Part shown: positions 24,282 through 32,981 of the stretch, piece by piece
How positions within the stretch are numbered: the stretch's first letter is position 1
Layout of the letters: every line of letters begins with the position of its first letter
NCBI GenBank assembly: GCA_038133845.1
Contig: JAYPUA010000010.1
Span: 1 to 64,000 of the forward strand
Reading direction: 5' to 3'
From: JAYPUA01 sp038133845
Lineage (GTDB): Bacteria > SAR324 > NAC60-12
Length of the DNA: 64,000 nt
Translations under genes and position numbers: made by a program
Notes under the pieces: generated by a model
Database searches by the model: none
What the model was told of the DNA's origin: nothing
What the model saw: only the letters and a program-made list of their open reading frames with translations

Positions 24282-25823
24282 GTTCATTCGGCTTCCAAAT
24301 TTGGACAGCCCCGGAATTTCCTCCGTCGCATCAAAGTCCTTGCGCTTGGCCTTGGCGTAGCTCGCAACAGCTTTGCCCAAGCCCTCAAAGGCTTCCAGAT
24401 ACTCGCCTACCAACGCCTCTTCATCACCCTCCAAAGTCTTGCGGTGTTCCTTGAGTCGGTTGACGGCATCACGGGTGTGAAATTTGTCGTCGTCATAGAT
24501 CGACATCATTCCGATCAGAGCGAGCGCATGAGTCCTCACGCTGCCTGTCAGAGACTCCTCCAAGACGGTCAACTCCCGGATGCAGCGCTGGATCAGCCCT
24601 TGCGCCATCGAAGGGAAGCCTTTGAGGAGCTGCAACTGAGCCTGTTGTGCCATGCCGTAAACCAGGAACAGGCTCTGACTTTGGGCACGTTTCCCTCCCA
24701 ATTCGGTCAAGAGCGTGTAGGTCTCCGCGACGAATTTCCAAGCCCCAAGCCCTTCATCCAGGCCACGCTCATGGACATCCAGCCAGGTTACTCCCGTATT
24801 TTCCTGAAGGGACTTGCGATTGTTGATGGTGATGAGCCATTTGTTGAGAAATTCGGAGGAGCTGGAGCGCACCGGCTGTACAGGGTCTCCGGGGACATAG
24901 AACATCTTGGGATCCGGGCTGGCAAAGAAGCAGTGCGGACAGACAGCCGGCTCGTAGTTCACAAAGTTGAATCCCCCCTTGACATCGGTGGAGCGCGGGA
25001 GGTTGGGGAATCCGAAAATGTTGTACTCCAGTTGATCCCGAGAAGCCGGCTGCCAGAACTTCACCTGTTCCTCACCACAGGTGCGGCAGACCACGTACTG
25101 TCCCTGCATCAACTCCGAGGGAGACTTCAGCTGTTCCGGGGTTCCCTCCTGATAACTCTTGGGGTTGAGGCGGTGCAGAATTCCGTGGTTGAGGTTGATC
25201 TTGACCCCAAACTCCACCTGTGAGATGTAACTCCCGGGGCTTTGGTCGCTGGGCTTGGTCACCCGGGCCTTGGCTGGGAAGGCGGTGAAGTACTCCTGTT
25301 CTTCCTCCGAGTGAAGGAACTCCAGAATCACCTGAGTGCCTTCCGGAAGGTTCATCTTGCTGGAGACCATACACCCTTTTCGGGTCACATCCATACACAT
25401 GACCGGAATCCGGTGCTTTCGGAAAGAAAGCTTGGCTCGAAACAAGTCGGCAATGACCTTTTTGGTGGCCTCTACCAGGCGGTTTCCCACCTCTTCCGGG
25501 AAGCCCAACTTGGAACTGACCTCCCGGAGGTAGGACTCCTCGTTTTCACTGAACGACTTGTCAACCACAGCCAGTTGAGACAGCTGCTTCAAGAGGGTAA
25601 AGGCCGTCTGTTTGTCCAACTTGATGTCCGGCAATTCCTCCAGGGTCTTGTTTCGAAGCTGTTCGATCAACTTCTGGAGCGAGGTCTCATCCAAAAACGT
25701 TGTATTCTTTCGGAAAGCCTGAATCTCAGAAGCATCCAGGCTGCCATCCGCCAAGATCATTCCGGCAATGGCAGACCCGATCCATTGTCGCTCTTCTAAG
25801 CTCAATCCATCATAATTGGACAT
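24264..25823 (-). CDS. TerB-like / PilZ-like / DUF2225-like protein
   Basis: A 519-aa cytoplasmic protein. The first ~125 residues look like a TerB-type helical domain (AIAGMILADGSLDASEI, LAVVDKSFSENEESYL). Residues ~130-220 resemble a PilZ domain (FRKHRIPVMCMDVTRKGCMV), which would bind cyclic-di-GMP, although the canonical RxxxR and D/NxSxxG residues are only partly present. The C-terminal half has two CxxC pairs (VCRTCGEE, VCPHCFFAS) and long helices, like DUF2225 proteins. The combination suggests a signalling scaffold; function is unknown. A perfect palindrome lies 25 nt upstream. Confidence 0.62.
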   Translation of the reverse strand: MSNYDGLSLEERQWIGSAIAGMILADGSLDASEIQAFRKNTTFLDETSLQKLIEQLRNKTLEELPDIKLDKQTAFTLLKQLSQLAVVDKSFSENEESYLREVSSKLGFPEEVGNRLVEATKKVIADLFRAKLSFRKHRIPVMCMDVTRKGCMVSSKMNLPEGTQVILEFLHSEEEQEYFTAFPAKARVTKPSDQSPGSYISQVEFGVKINLNHGILHRLNPKSYQEGTPEQLKSPSELMQGQYVVCRTCGEEQVKFWQPASRDQLEYNIFGFPNLPRSTDVKGGFNFVNYEPAVCPHCFFASPDPKMFYVPGDPVQPVRSSSSEFLNKWLITINNRKSLQENTGVTWLDVHERGLDEGLGAWKFVAETYTLLTELGGKRAQSQSLFLVYGMAQQAQLQLLKGFPSMAQGLIQRCIRELTVLEESLTGSVRTHALALIGMMSIYDDDKFHTRDAVNRLKEHRKTLEGDEEALVGEYLEAFEGLGKAVASYAKAKRKDFDATEEIPGLSKFGSRMNLLESA

Positions 25824-25847
25824 CCAGTTTGACTCCTGTCACTTGGG

Positions 25848-25868
25848 TTTTCTGCATATTGCAGAAAA
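25848..25868. promoter_or_regulatory. perfect palindrome upstream of the TerB/PilZ gene
   Basis: TTTTCTGCA (25848-25856) and TGCAGAAAA (25860-25868) are exact inverted arms with a TAT spacer. The site lies 25 nt upstream of the start at 25823. The symmetry and short spacer suit a dimeric repressor site better than a terminator. Confidence 0.6.
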
Positions 25869-25994
25869 TTCAGACTATACGATGCCTCTGGGGACATCAA
25901 GCACAAGTTGCCCGGAAGGGCACCTCCTGCAAGGCAGAGATGACGGTAGTCAAACCCGATAGCAAGGGCTTTCACGGCTTCCCCCTGGGCCCAC

Positions 25995-26834
25995 TCAGGA
26001 AAGCTGGGCCAAGCGGCGCAGAACCTCCGGTGTCGTGGTGGGCAGGGAGAAGAACTCCAGATAGGCGGGGATCTGCTCAAAGAGCATGTCGGTTCCTACC
26101 TGAATCAAGCAACCACGTTCACGAGCTGCGGCCAACAGTGGGGTGATCTCCTGCTTCAGCACCACCTCGCCCACCAGCATTTCCGGAGAGAGCGCTCCGA
26201 CCTCGAGGGGAAGGGGCTCTCCGGGGTTCGAACCCAGCGGAGTGGCGTTGATCACCAGATCGCACCCGGTTGGATCTGCACTCTCTAACTCCAGCTCCAA
26301 CTGCGGATAGTGCCTCCGCATCCGTGCCGCCAGACCTTCCATGACGTCTCCACGAACGTCGTAAAGCCTCAGCCGCTGCAGGCCAGCCTGAGCCAGCGAT
26401 GCGGAAATGGCGGACCCGACTCCTCCGCAGCCGACCACCAGCGCCGAGGCTCCAGAGACTGCGCGCCCCTTGCGCAAGACCCCCCGGACAAACCCCTCTC
26501 CATCAAACATGTCACCAACCAACTCGCCCTCGGCTGTGCGCTTCACTGCGTTGCAAGCCCCGCAGATCTCAACCGCCTTGCTGACCGAGTCCAGCAGGTC
26601 GACCACCGTGACCTTGTGCGGCATGGTGATCAACGCCCCGGCAAGATTCCGAAGCCGAAAAAGCAGCCTGAGAAACTCCGGAAAGTCTTCGGCCTCGCAG
26701 CCCATCGGGACAACGAGCCGGTCGACCCCCTGAGAGACGAAGTAGGGGTTATAGATCAAGGGAGCCTTGAAGCTCTCGGTTGGGACCCCCACATGCGCAA
26801 TGATCTGGGTGTACCCGGAAATTCGCTGAATCAT
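25995..26834 (-). CDS. shikimate dehydrogenase-like enzyme
   Basis: A 279-aa NAD(P)-linked AroE-family enzyme. The N-terminal substrate domain has TMPHK with the catalytic Lys and GDMFDGEGF with the catalytic Asp. The Rossmann loop is VVGCGGVGSAI, and INATPLGSNPGE is the family C-terminal loop. It is the last gene of the quiC/lig operon, 38 nt after quiC. It therefore most likely oxidises shikimate or quinate to 3-dehydro forms for catabolism rather than serving aromatic biosynthesis. Its opening sequence (MIQRISGYTQIIAHVGVP) differs from typical AroE (YAVxGxPxxHS), supporting a specialised role. Confidence 0.82.
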   Translation of the reverse strand: MIQRISGYTQIIAHVGVPTESFKAPLIYNPYFVSQGVDRLVVPMGCEAEDFPEFLRLLFRLRNLAGALITMPHKVTVVDLLDSVSKAVEICGACNAVKRTAEGELVGDMFDGEGFVRGVLRKGRAVSGASALVVGCGGVGSAISASLAQAGLQRLRLYDVRGDVMEGLAARMRRHYPQLELELESADPTGCDLVINATPLGSNPGEPLPLEVGALSPEMLVGEVVLKQEITPLLAAARERGCLIQVGTDMLFEQIPAYLEFFSLPTTTPEVLRRLAQLS

Positions 26835-26872
26835 TTCAATGTGCAGAGCGAGGTTGTTCCGGTGAGGGAATC

Positions 26873-28756
26873 TCAGGAGTGCTGTGCTCGCAGCCAGCGC
26901 TTTTGGGCCGCAATTCGGTAGGGCGCATTGGGAGCCCCGTAGCCTCGATAGCTGCCACGGCGCTCCACGATTTCAAAGAACATCCCCTCGCCAAACGGAG
27001 TGCTGTACAGCTGCAGAAACTCTCCGTTCTCGTCTGCATCATAGAGCAGGTTGAGCTTCCGAAGTTGCTGAAGAAGCTCGGGATCGAGCCCAAAACGAGC
27101 CTCAAGGTCCTCGTAGTAGTTGCCCGGAAGAACCAGCGCCTCAAAACCTCGCTCAGCCAAAGATGCGGCTGTTTTCAGGAGGTTCCCACAGGCAAAGGCG
27201 ATGTGCTGAACGGAAGAGCCGTAACTCTCGGCGACAAACCGTCCGGCCAGTGTGCGGTGTGTGTCGGCTCCGTTCAGGGTGATCCTCAGGCGGCAGTCTT
27301 CACTCTCAATCACCTGACTTCGGACCAGCCCTCCCGGATCAACCAGATCAACCATCGGCGATTTCTGCACTTGGAAGATGGAGGTGTAGAAGAGTAGCCA
27401 CGTCAGCATTTCCTCATAGTTCATCGTCTGGGCGAGGTGATCGACCGACTGCAGGCCGGAGCTGAATTCTGCAGGTGGTGACTCCACGGCCTCAAAGTCG
27501 ATGTCCCAGAGCTTCCCCAAGTTGGTCGCGTCATCCACAAAGTGCAGCAACCCGGAGCCTACCCCGCGGATGGCAGGAATCTCCAGTTCGCCCGGGCCAA
27601 CCGGCTGATTGAAGGGGAGCGCTCCCAAGGCTCGACCGCGCTCCACCGTCGCTTGAGCGTCATCGACCTTGAGCCCGATGTCACACACGGTGAGCCCATG
27701 CGTCAGGTAGGCGGAGTGGGCAAAGCCCTCACGCTCCGTGTTGATCAGCAAGTGGATCTCGCCTTGGCTCCAAAGCGAGACATCTTTGGAAATGTGGCGT
27801 TTGGTCTGCTGAAATCCCAGCGTACTCAGCAGGCGCCCCAACGCCTCGGCCTCCACCTCGTCGGCAGCAAACTCTACAAATTCAATCCCTTGGGGATTGA
27901 TGCGTGGAGGCATCACGGGGGCCTCGATCTTCAGGTCCGGTTCTTGGCGCTGCACCTGATCCATCAGGTAAACGAGCGAGCGCTGACCGTCTCCGGCAAT
28001 GGTTCGGGGGCTTCCTCCACGGAACTGATCGTTGAAGATCTCCAGGGAGAGCGGCCCCTGATATCCGGTGGCTGCGACGGCACGCATGAACCCGACAACA
28101 TTCAGGTCACCTTCTCCGGGCATGTTTCGGAAGTGGCGTGACCAGTAGAGCAGGTCCATTTCAATCAGCGGAGCGTCGGCCAACTGGACAAAGAAGATCT
28201 TGTCTCCCGGGATGGAGCGGATGCTCTCCGGGTCAATCTTGCGGGCCAGGGTGTGGAAGCTGTCGAGGATCAGTCCAACGTTCGGGTGATTGGCACGGCG
28301 CACAATCTCCCAGGCATCTCGGTGGTCGTGAACGTGCCGCCCCCAAGCGAGGGCCTCAAAGCCGATCCGCAGCCCGCGCTCAGCAGCCAGGTCGCCCAAC
28401 TCGGCCAGATCGGTAGCGGCACGATCGATCCCGCCCAAGGCATGAGGAGAGACGTTGGAGCAGATCAGCACCAGGTCTGTTTCCAGTTGCTCCATCAGGT
28501 CCAGTTTCCTCTTGGCCCGCTCAAAGGCTCGGCTTCGGTGAGGCTCCGGGAGTCCTTCAAAGTCCCGGAAAGGCTGAAAGAGCAGGATCTTCAGGCCCTG
28601 ATCTCGGATCATCCGTCCAACTTCTCGGGGCCCACCATCATGGGCAATGAAGTCCTGCTCAAAGATCTCCAGCCCATCAAACCCGGCTGCCGCAATGGCG
28701 CTGAGCTTTTCGGGCAGTTCTCCGGAGATCGATACCGTGGCAATGGAGGTTTTCAT
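26873..28756 (-). CDS. quiC: 3-dehydroshikimate dehydratase (QuiC1-type, two-domain)
   Basis: Converts 3-dehydroshikimate to protocatechuate. It has 627 aa. The N-terminal half is a TIM-barrel (MKTSIATVSISGELPEKL) with metal ligands in IGFEALAWG, ILDSFH, FVQLADAP and LSLEIFND. The C-terminal half resembles 4-hydroxyphenylpyruvate dioxygenase (vicinal-oxygen-chelate repeats; FVEFAADE, VDHLAQTM, QHIAFACGN, YYEDLEARFG). This fusion is known from Pseudomonas-type QuiC1. ATG 28756 has AGGAAG upstream and overlaps the aldo-keto reductase stop (TGATG). A much longer open frame upstream is the shadow of that reductase. It supplies substrate to LigAB. Confidence 0.9.
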   Translation of the reverse strand: MKTSIATVSISGELPEKLSAIAAAGFDGLEIFEQDFIAHDGGPREVGRMIRDQGLKILLFQPFRDFEGLPEPHRSRAFERAKRKLDLMEQLETDLVLICSNVSPHALGGIDRAATDLAELGDLAAERGLRIGFEALAWGRHVHDHRDAWEIVRRANHPNVGLILDSFHTLARKIDPESIRSIPGDKIFFVQLADAPLIEMDLLYWSRHFRNMPGEGDLNVVGFMRAVAATGYQGPLSLEIFNDQFRGGSPRTIAGDGQRSLVYLMDQVQRQEPDLKIEAPVMPPRINPQGIEFVEFAADEVEAEALGRLLSTLGFQQTKRHISKDVSLWSQGEIHLLINTEREGFAHSAYLTHGLTVCDIGLKVDDAQATVERGRALGALPFNQPVGPGELEIPAIRGVGSGLLHFVDDATNLGKLWDIDFEAVESPPAEFSSGLQSVDHLAQTMNYEEMLTWLLFYTSIFQVQKSPMVDLVDPGGLVRSQVIESEDCRLRITLNGADTHRTLAGRFVAESYGSSVQHIAFACGNLLKTAASLAERGFEALVLPGNYYEDLEARFGLDPELLQQLRKLNLLYDADENGEFLQLYSTPFGEGMFFEIVERRGSYRGYGAPNAPYRIAAQKRWLRAQHS

Positions 28757-29793
28757 CAGCTTCCTGAGTGGGGGGTGCTTCGACTCTGTGAGGGGGACTC
28801 GAAGGAGAACTGCTCTGTGTCGATTTCTGCCTGAGTTGCCGCAGGGTAGCGTGGCCCCTGAACAGTCTGGGGATTGACCAGCGCGTTCAGGCGTCCCAAC
28901 ACCTCCGGAGCAACCGTCACCTCCGCTGCGCCGAGGTTGTCCTCCAGATGCGAGACCTTTGTGGTTCCAGGGATGGGGATGACGTGTTCGCCTCGGCTGA
29001 GCAGCCACGCGAGGAGCAGCTGTGCCGGCGTACAGCCCGCCTCCCGGGCCAACTGGCGCATCCCCGGGAGCAGGTTCTGTCGGTTGGCACTGAAATGCGG
29101 TTCCTGGAACCGAGGCATGTTGCACCGGATGTCCTTCGCCGAGAACTGCTCTGGGTTCAGATCTCCACAGAAGAATCCCCGGGTCATCGGTGAGAAGGCG
29201 ACCAGCGCCACTCCCAGCTCCTGACAGGCAGAACTGAGAGCGATCTCCGGATTCTGGGTCCACAGCGAGTATTCATTCTGAACCGCAGTCACCGGATGAA
29301 TCTCGTGAGCCTTTCTTAGGGTTGCCGCAGATACCTCGGAGAGCCCGATGCCTCCGATCTTCCCCTCCCGGAGCATATCGGCCAGCGCTCCGACGCTCTC
29401 TTCAAGCGGGACGTTGTTCTTGTCCCAGCGGTGCAGGTAATAGAGGTCGATAAAGTCCGTGTTCAGGCGCCTCAACGAATCCTCCAGGGTCGCCCGCATC
29501 GTCTCCGGACGTCCGTCAATCACCCGCTGACCATTGACGCCCTGCATGCCGCACTTGCTGGCAAGGTGGATTTCCTTCCGGAACGGCTGCATCCAGCGAC
29601 CAACCAGCTCTTCGTTGTGCCCGAAGCCGTAGAGTGCCGCCGTATCAAAGTGCCGTACGCCCAGGTCGTAGGCACGCTGCAGCAGGGCCACAGCCCCTTC
29701 CGGAGAGGGCACCCCTCCGTAGCCGTGGCTGAGGTTCATGCACCCCAGGCCAATCTCCGGAACCTGATGGAGGCCGATGCGTCGGAGTCTCAT
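28756..29793 (-). CDS. aldo/keto reductase
   Basis: A 345-aa NADPH-dependent aldo/keto reductase. Its tetrad is visible: Asp and Tyr in FDTAALYGFG, Lys in ASKCG, His in YYLHRWD. PGTTKVSHLEDN is the cofactor loop. It lies between ligC and quiC with overlaps on both sides (ATGA and TGATG), so it is certainly part of the operon. A role in the protocatechuate route is not established; it may act on a quinate-like or aldehyde precursor. Confidence 0.88.
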   Translation of the reverse strand: MRLRRIGLHQVPEIGLGCMNLSHGYGGVPSPEGAVALLQRAYDLGVRHFDTAALYGFGHNEELVGRWMQPFRKEIHLASKCGMQGVNGQRVIDGRPETMRATLEDSLRRLNTDFIDLYYLHRWDKNNVPLEESVGALADMLREGKIGGIGLSEVSAATLRKAHEIHPVTAVQNEYSLWTQNPEIALSSACQELGVALVAFSPMTRGFFCGDLNPEQFSAKDIRCNMPRFQEPHFSANRQNLLPGMRQLAREAGCTPAQLLLAWLLSRGEHVIPIPGTTKVSHLEDNLGAAEVTVAPEVLGRLNALVNPQTVQGPRYPAATQAEIDTEQFSFESPSQSRSTPHSGS

Positions 29794-30749
29794 GAGAATT
29801 GCGGCTGAGTGTTGAGTTGCTGTTCCAGGTCATGCATCACCTGATAGGCAGGCAAGACCTTGGCGACGCTGCCGTTCGGCTCACGGCCCTCCCGGATGGC
29901 AGCGATGAACTCCCGATCCTGCAGTTCGATACCGTTCATTGAGACGTCGACCTGGGAGACATCGATCGGCTCTTCCTTGCCGCTGACCAGGTCGTCATAG
30001 CGGGCAATGTAGGTCCCGTTGTCGCAGATGTACCGGAAGTAGGTCCCGAGCGGGCCATCGTTGTTGAAGCTCAACGAGAGAGTGCACACGGCTCCGGAGG
30101 CAGAGAGCAGCTGGATGGACATATCCATCGCGATGCCCAGCTCCGGATGCGGCGGTCCCTGGACTGCGTGGGCGCGCACAACCGGCTCTCCGGTTTGGTA
30201 CTGGAAGAGGTCGATCGTGTGTGCCGCGTGGTGCCAGAGCAGGTGGTCGGTCCAGGTCCGGGGTTCCCCAGCGGCGTTGATGTTCTTACGTCGGAAGAAA
30301 TAGGTCTGGACGTCCATCTGCTGAATCTTCAATTCCCCGGACTGAATGCGTCGGTGAACCCACTGATGAGAGGGGTTGAAGCGCCGGGTGTGGCCAACCA
30401 TGCAGACCAGCCCCGTGGACTGCTGCAACGCCATCACCGCCTGAGCGTCGGCCCAGTTGTCTGCCAGAGGGATCTCCACCTCCACATTCACTCCGGCACG
30501 CAGGCACTGCAGGGCCTGCTCAGCATGAATCGGAGTCGGGGTTGCCAGAATCGCTCCGTCAACTCCGGGGAGTTCGAGCGCCTCGGCCAGATCGGTCATG
30601 GCATGGGGAATCCCATACTGACTCGCAACCGCCTGAGCGGCCTCCAGAGGCTGCCCGACAACGGCAACGACCTCCACACCGTCAATGTTCTTGAGGCCGT
30701 CAAGGTGCTTCTTCCCAAAAGCTCCGGGTCCAGCAAGGATGAGTTTCAT
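29790..30749 (-). CDS. ligC: 4-carboxy-2-hydroxymuconate-6-semialdehyde dehydrogenase
   Basis: A Gfo/Idh/MocA-type enzyme of 319 aa that oxidises the ring-cleavage product of LigAB to 2-pyrone-4,6-dicarboxylate. GPGAFGKKHLDGLKNIDGVE is nearly as in Sphingobium LigC, with GHTRRFNPSHQWVH, LLWHHAAHTIDLF, FNNDGPLGTYFRYI and VSMNGIELQDREF all diagnostic. Its stop overlaps the reductase start, and it lies 25 nt downstream of ligB. Assignment rests on recalled sequence similarity and on operon context. Confidence 0.93.
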   Translation of the reverse strand: MKLILAGPGAFGKKHLDGLKNIDGVEVVAVVGQPLEAAQAVASQYGIPHAMTDLAEALELPGVDGAILATPTPIHAEQALQCLRAGVNVEVEIPLADNWADAQAVMALQQSTGLVCMVGHTRRFNPSHQWVHRRIQSGELKIQQMDVQTYFFRRKNINAAGEPRTWTDHLLWHHAAHTIDLFQYQTGEPVVRAHAVQGPPHPELGIAMDMSIQLLSASGAVCTLSLSFNNDGPLGTYFRYICDNGTYIARYDDLVSGKEEPIDVSQVDVSMNGIELQDREFIAAIREGREPNGSVAKVLPAYQVMHDLEQQLNTQPQFS

Positions 30750-30774
30750 GAGCGTGCTCCAGTTGGGATCAGCA

Positions 30775-31632
30775 TCAGCGCTGATTTTCGAGAATCAGGT
30801 GTCCCACTGCCGTGTTGGAGGCTGGGACGTGATAGAATCTGCGGGCCACCCGGGGTTTGGGACCTCCAGCGACGTCACTCATGGCCCCTCGGGCAATCAG
30901 CCACATGACCAGCTCGATGCCTTCGCTTCCGGCTTCCCGGACGTATTCAATGTGTGGGATCTCCGCTGCCGCTGCCGGAGCTTCGATCAGTTGGTCCAGA
31001 AAGGCGTTGTCCCAAGTACGGTTGATCAGTCCGGCCCGGGCTCCCTGAAGCTGGTGGCTCATCCCCCCGGTTCCCCAAATCTGTACGTTCAGGTCCTGGT
31101 CGTACTCTTCAAGCGCCCGGCGGATCGCCTGCCCGAGGGCAAAGCAGCGCTGTCCCCGGGGAACCGGATACTGCACCACATTCACCGCAAAGGGGATGAC
31201 CGGACAGGGCCAGGCTTGCGGCTGTCCGCACATCAGGGAGAGCGGGACGGTCAGCCCGTGATCAACGGCCATCTCGTTCACAATCGTCAGGTCAAAGTCC
31301 TGCAGAATCACCGATTGCGCAATGTGCGAGGCCAGCTCCGGAAATCCCTGAACCACTGGTACTGGACGAGGCCCCCAACCTTCGTCGGCCGGAAGGAATT
31401 CGGGGGCGGTCCCGATGGCAAACGTAGGGATCATCTCCAGGCTGAAGGCCGTGGCGTGGTCGTTGTACACCAGAAAGATCACATCGGGCGGGTTGTCCCG
31501 CATCCACTGTTTGGAAGGCTCGTAGCCGGCAAACAGCGGCTGCCAGTAGGGTTCTTCGGTCTTGCCCAGGTCGAGGGCCGCTCCGATTGCCGGGACATGG
31601 GAGGTGTAGACGGATGCAGAGATGTAGGCCAT
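30775..31632 (-). CDS. ligB: protocatechuate 4,5-dioxygenase, beta (catalytic) subunit
   Basis: Extradiol dioxygenase subunit, 285 aa, with the type II fold. It cleaves protocatechuate between C4 and C5 using Fe(II). ASVYTSHVPAIGAA contains iron ligand His12; the second ligand lies in VYNDHATAF and the acidic ligand near the C terminus (REAGSEGIELVMW). GTGGMSHQLQG is also diagnostic. A GAGGAG site precedes ATG 31632. It is paired with ligA immediately upstream, as in all known ligAB. Confidence 0.95.
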   Translation of the reverse strand: MAYISASVYTSHVPAIGAALDLGKTEEPYWQPLFAGYEPSKQWMRDNPPDVIFLVYNDHATAFSLEMIPTFAIGTAPEFLPADEGWGPRPVPVVQGFPELASHIAQSVILQDFDLTIVNEMAVDHGLTVPLSLMCGQPQAWPCPVIPFAVNVVQYPVPRGQRCFALGQAIRRALEEYDQDLNVQIWGTGGMSHQLQGARAGLINRTWDNAFLDQLIEAPAAAAEIPHIEYVREAGSEGIELVMWLIARGAMSDVAGGPKPRVARRFYHVPASNTAVGHLILENQR

Positions 31633-31641
31633 GGGGACTCC

Positions 31642-32082
31642 TCAGGATGCAGGGGGACGGGACGTGCCTTGGGGCTGTCGGTGTGGCTGGGCGTCGCCCT
31701 CTTCACCGAGATAGCGGTTGCCCTCCGGAGAGCGCCCTCCCTGAACCATCATTTCGCGATACTCTTCCTCGGTCATTCCGGTCATGCTCCCGGCCATCTG
31801 CTGAAAGCTCTTTCCATCCGTCGCCCCGATCTTTGCCAGAAAGTAGATGTTTCCTCCGGTCTTCAGGCACCAGTTGAGATCCCGGGCAAGCACTGCCTGC
31901 TTCTGCTCCTCGCTCATCGGCCATTCGTCGAGATAGGCCCGCTCATCGGCCTTGAAGCGTTCCCGGTTCTTGGCCTGCATCAAGGACATGCAGAACTGGT
32001 TGAGGTGGTAGCCTTTGCGGGATTGCTCGGCATCGAAGATGATCGTTCCAGGGATGTCAAGGTAGGGCTTGTCCAGAGCCAT
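31642..32082 (-). CDS. ligA: protocatechuate 4,5-dioxygenase, alpha subunit
   Basis: Small LigA subunit, 146 aa, that caps the active site of LigB. MALDKPYLDIPGTIIFD, GYHLNQFCMSLMQAKNRERF and LARDLNWCLKTGGNIYF are typical. It is separated by 9 nt from ligB and 8 nt from ligI upstream. An AGGAG site lies before ATG 32082. The C-terminal tail (GDAQPHRQPQGTSRPPAS) appears disordered. Confidence 0.95.
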   Translation of the reverse strand: MALDKPYLDIPGTIIFDAEQSRKGYHLNQFCMSLMQAKNRERFKADERAYLDEWPMSEEQKQAVLARDLNWCLKTGGNIYFLAKIGATDGKSFQQMAGSMTGMTEEEYREMMVQGGRSPEGNRYLGEEGDAQPHRQPQGTSRPPAS

Positions 32083-32090
32083 CGTTTCTC

Positions 32091-32981
32091 CTAATCGTTC
32101 CAGTAGAGACGCATGGGGTTGTCGACCAGCAGCTGCTGTTGCAGGTCTGCTGTGGGAGCGATGTGCGGGATCACATCGACCAGATGCCCGTCATCAGGCA
32201 TGTGAGACTTCATGTTCGGGTGAGGCCAGTCGGTTCCCCAGAGCACCCGGTCCGGGAAATGCTCCACCACGGTCCGGGCGAAAGGGATCACGTCTGCATA
32301 GCTGGGTGGGCCTTCCTGAGAGAGCCGCTCCGGACAGCTGACCTTGGACCAGAAATTCGGGTGTTCTTCCAGGAGCTTCAGGAACAGACCGAACTCCGGA
32401 CCGCCTACGGGCTTGCCGACATCCGGGCGACCCATGTGGTCGACCACCACCGTGGTGGGCAAGCTCGTGAAGAAGTTGTAAAGTTCTGGAAGCTCGGCGG
32501 ACTCAAAGTAGATCACGATGTGCCAACCCAGCGGCTGAATCTTCTCCGCAATTGTGCCCAGGGAGTCAAACGGCAGGGCATCAACCAGGCGCTTGACAAA
32601 GTTGAAGCGGACTCCACGAACTCCGGCCTGATGCAGCTCCTGCAGTTGCGCAGCGGTCACGTCTTTCCGGACGGTAGCCACTCCACGGGCCATTCCGTTG
32701 GAATGCTGAAGAGCATCGACCAGGGCCCGGTTGTCTGCCCCGTGACACGTCGCCTGAACGATCACATTCCGGGAAAAGCCGAGGAAGTCCCGCAGCTGCC
32801 GGAGCTGCTCACGCGAGGCATCGCATGGAGTGTATTTTCTCTCCGGAGCAAAAGGGAACTGGTCTCCGGGGCCAAACACGTGGCAGTGGGCATCGACGGA
32901 GCCTTTGGGAACCTGAAACCGGGGCTTGGAGGGCGACGGATGCCAGTTCAACCAATCCGGGTCGACAGTGAAGCCGCTCAT
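32091..32981 (-). CDS. ligI: 2-pyrone-4,6-dicarboxylate hydrolase
   Basis: A 296-aa amidohydrolase-superfamily enzyme opening 2-pyrone-4,6-dicarboxylate to 4-oxalomesaconate. The metal motif is VDAHCHVFGPGDQFPF, followed by YTPCDAS, GVRGVRFNFVKRLVD, VVDHMGRPD and LWGTDWPHPNM with the catalytic Asp. ATG 32981 overlaps the ligJ stop by four bases, so the two genes are coupled. Confidence 0.94.
   Translation of the reverse strand: MSGFTVDPDWLNWHPSPSKPRFQVPKGSVDAHCHVFGPGDQFPFAPERKYTPCDASREQLRQLRDFLGFSRNVIVQATCHGADNRALVDALQHSNGMARGVATVRKDVTAAQLQELHQAGVRGVRFNFVKRLVDALPFDSLGTIAEKIQPLGWHIVIYFESAELPELYNFFTSLPTTVVVDHMGRPDVGKPVGGPEFGLFLKLLEEHPNFWSKVSCPERLSQEGPPSYADVIPFARTVVEHFPDRVLWGTDWPHPNMKSHMPDDGHLVDVIPHIAPTADLQQQLLVDNPMRLYWND

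Noticed and set aside
28757..29263. N-terminal extension of quiC giving 796 residues
   Set aside because: The added part is out of frame over the aldo/keto reductase and has no family similarity. A ribosome site precedes ATG 28756.
30685..32094. 469-codon open frame on plus opposite ligB and ligA
   Set aside because: ligA and ligB are unmistakable on the minus strand; this frame is their shadow.
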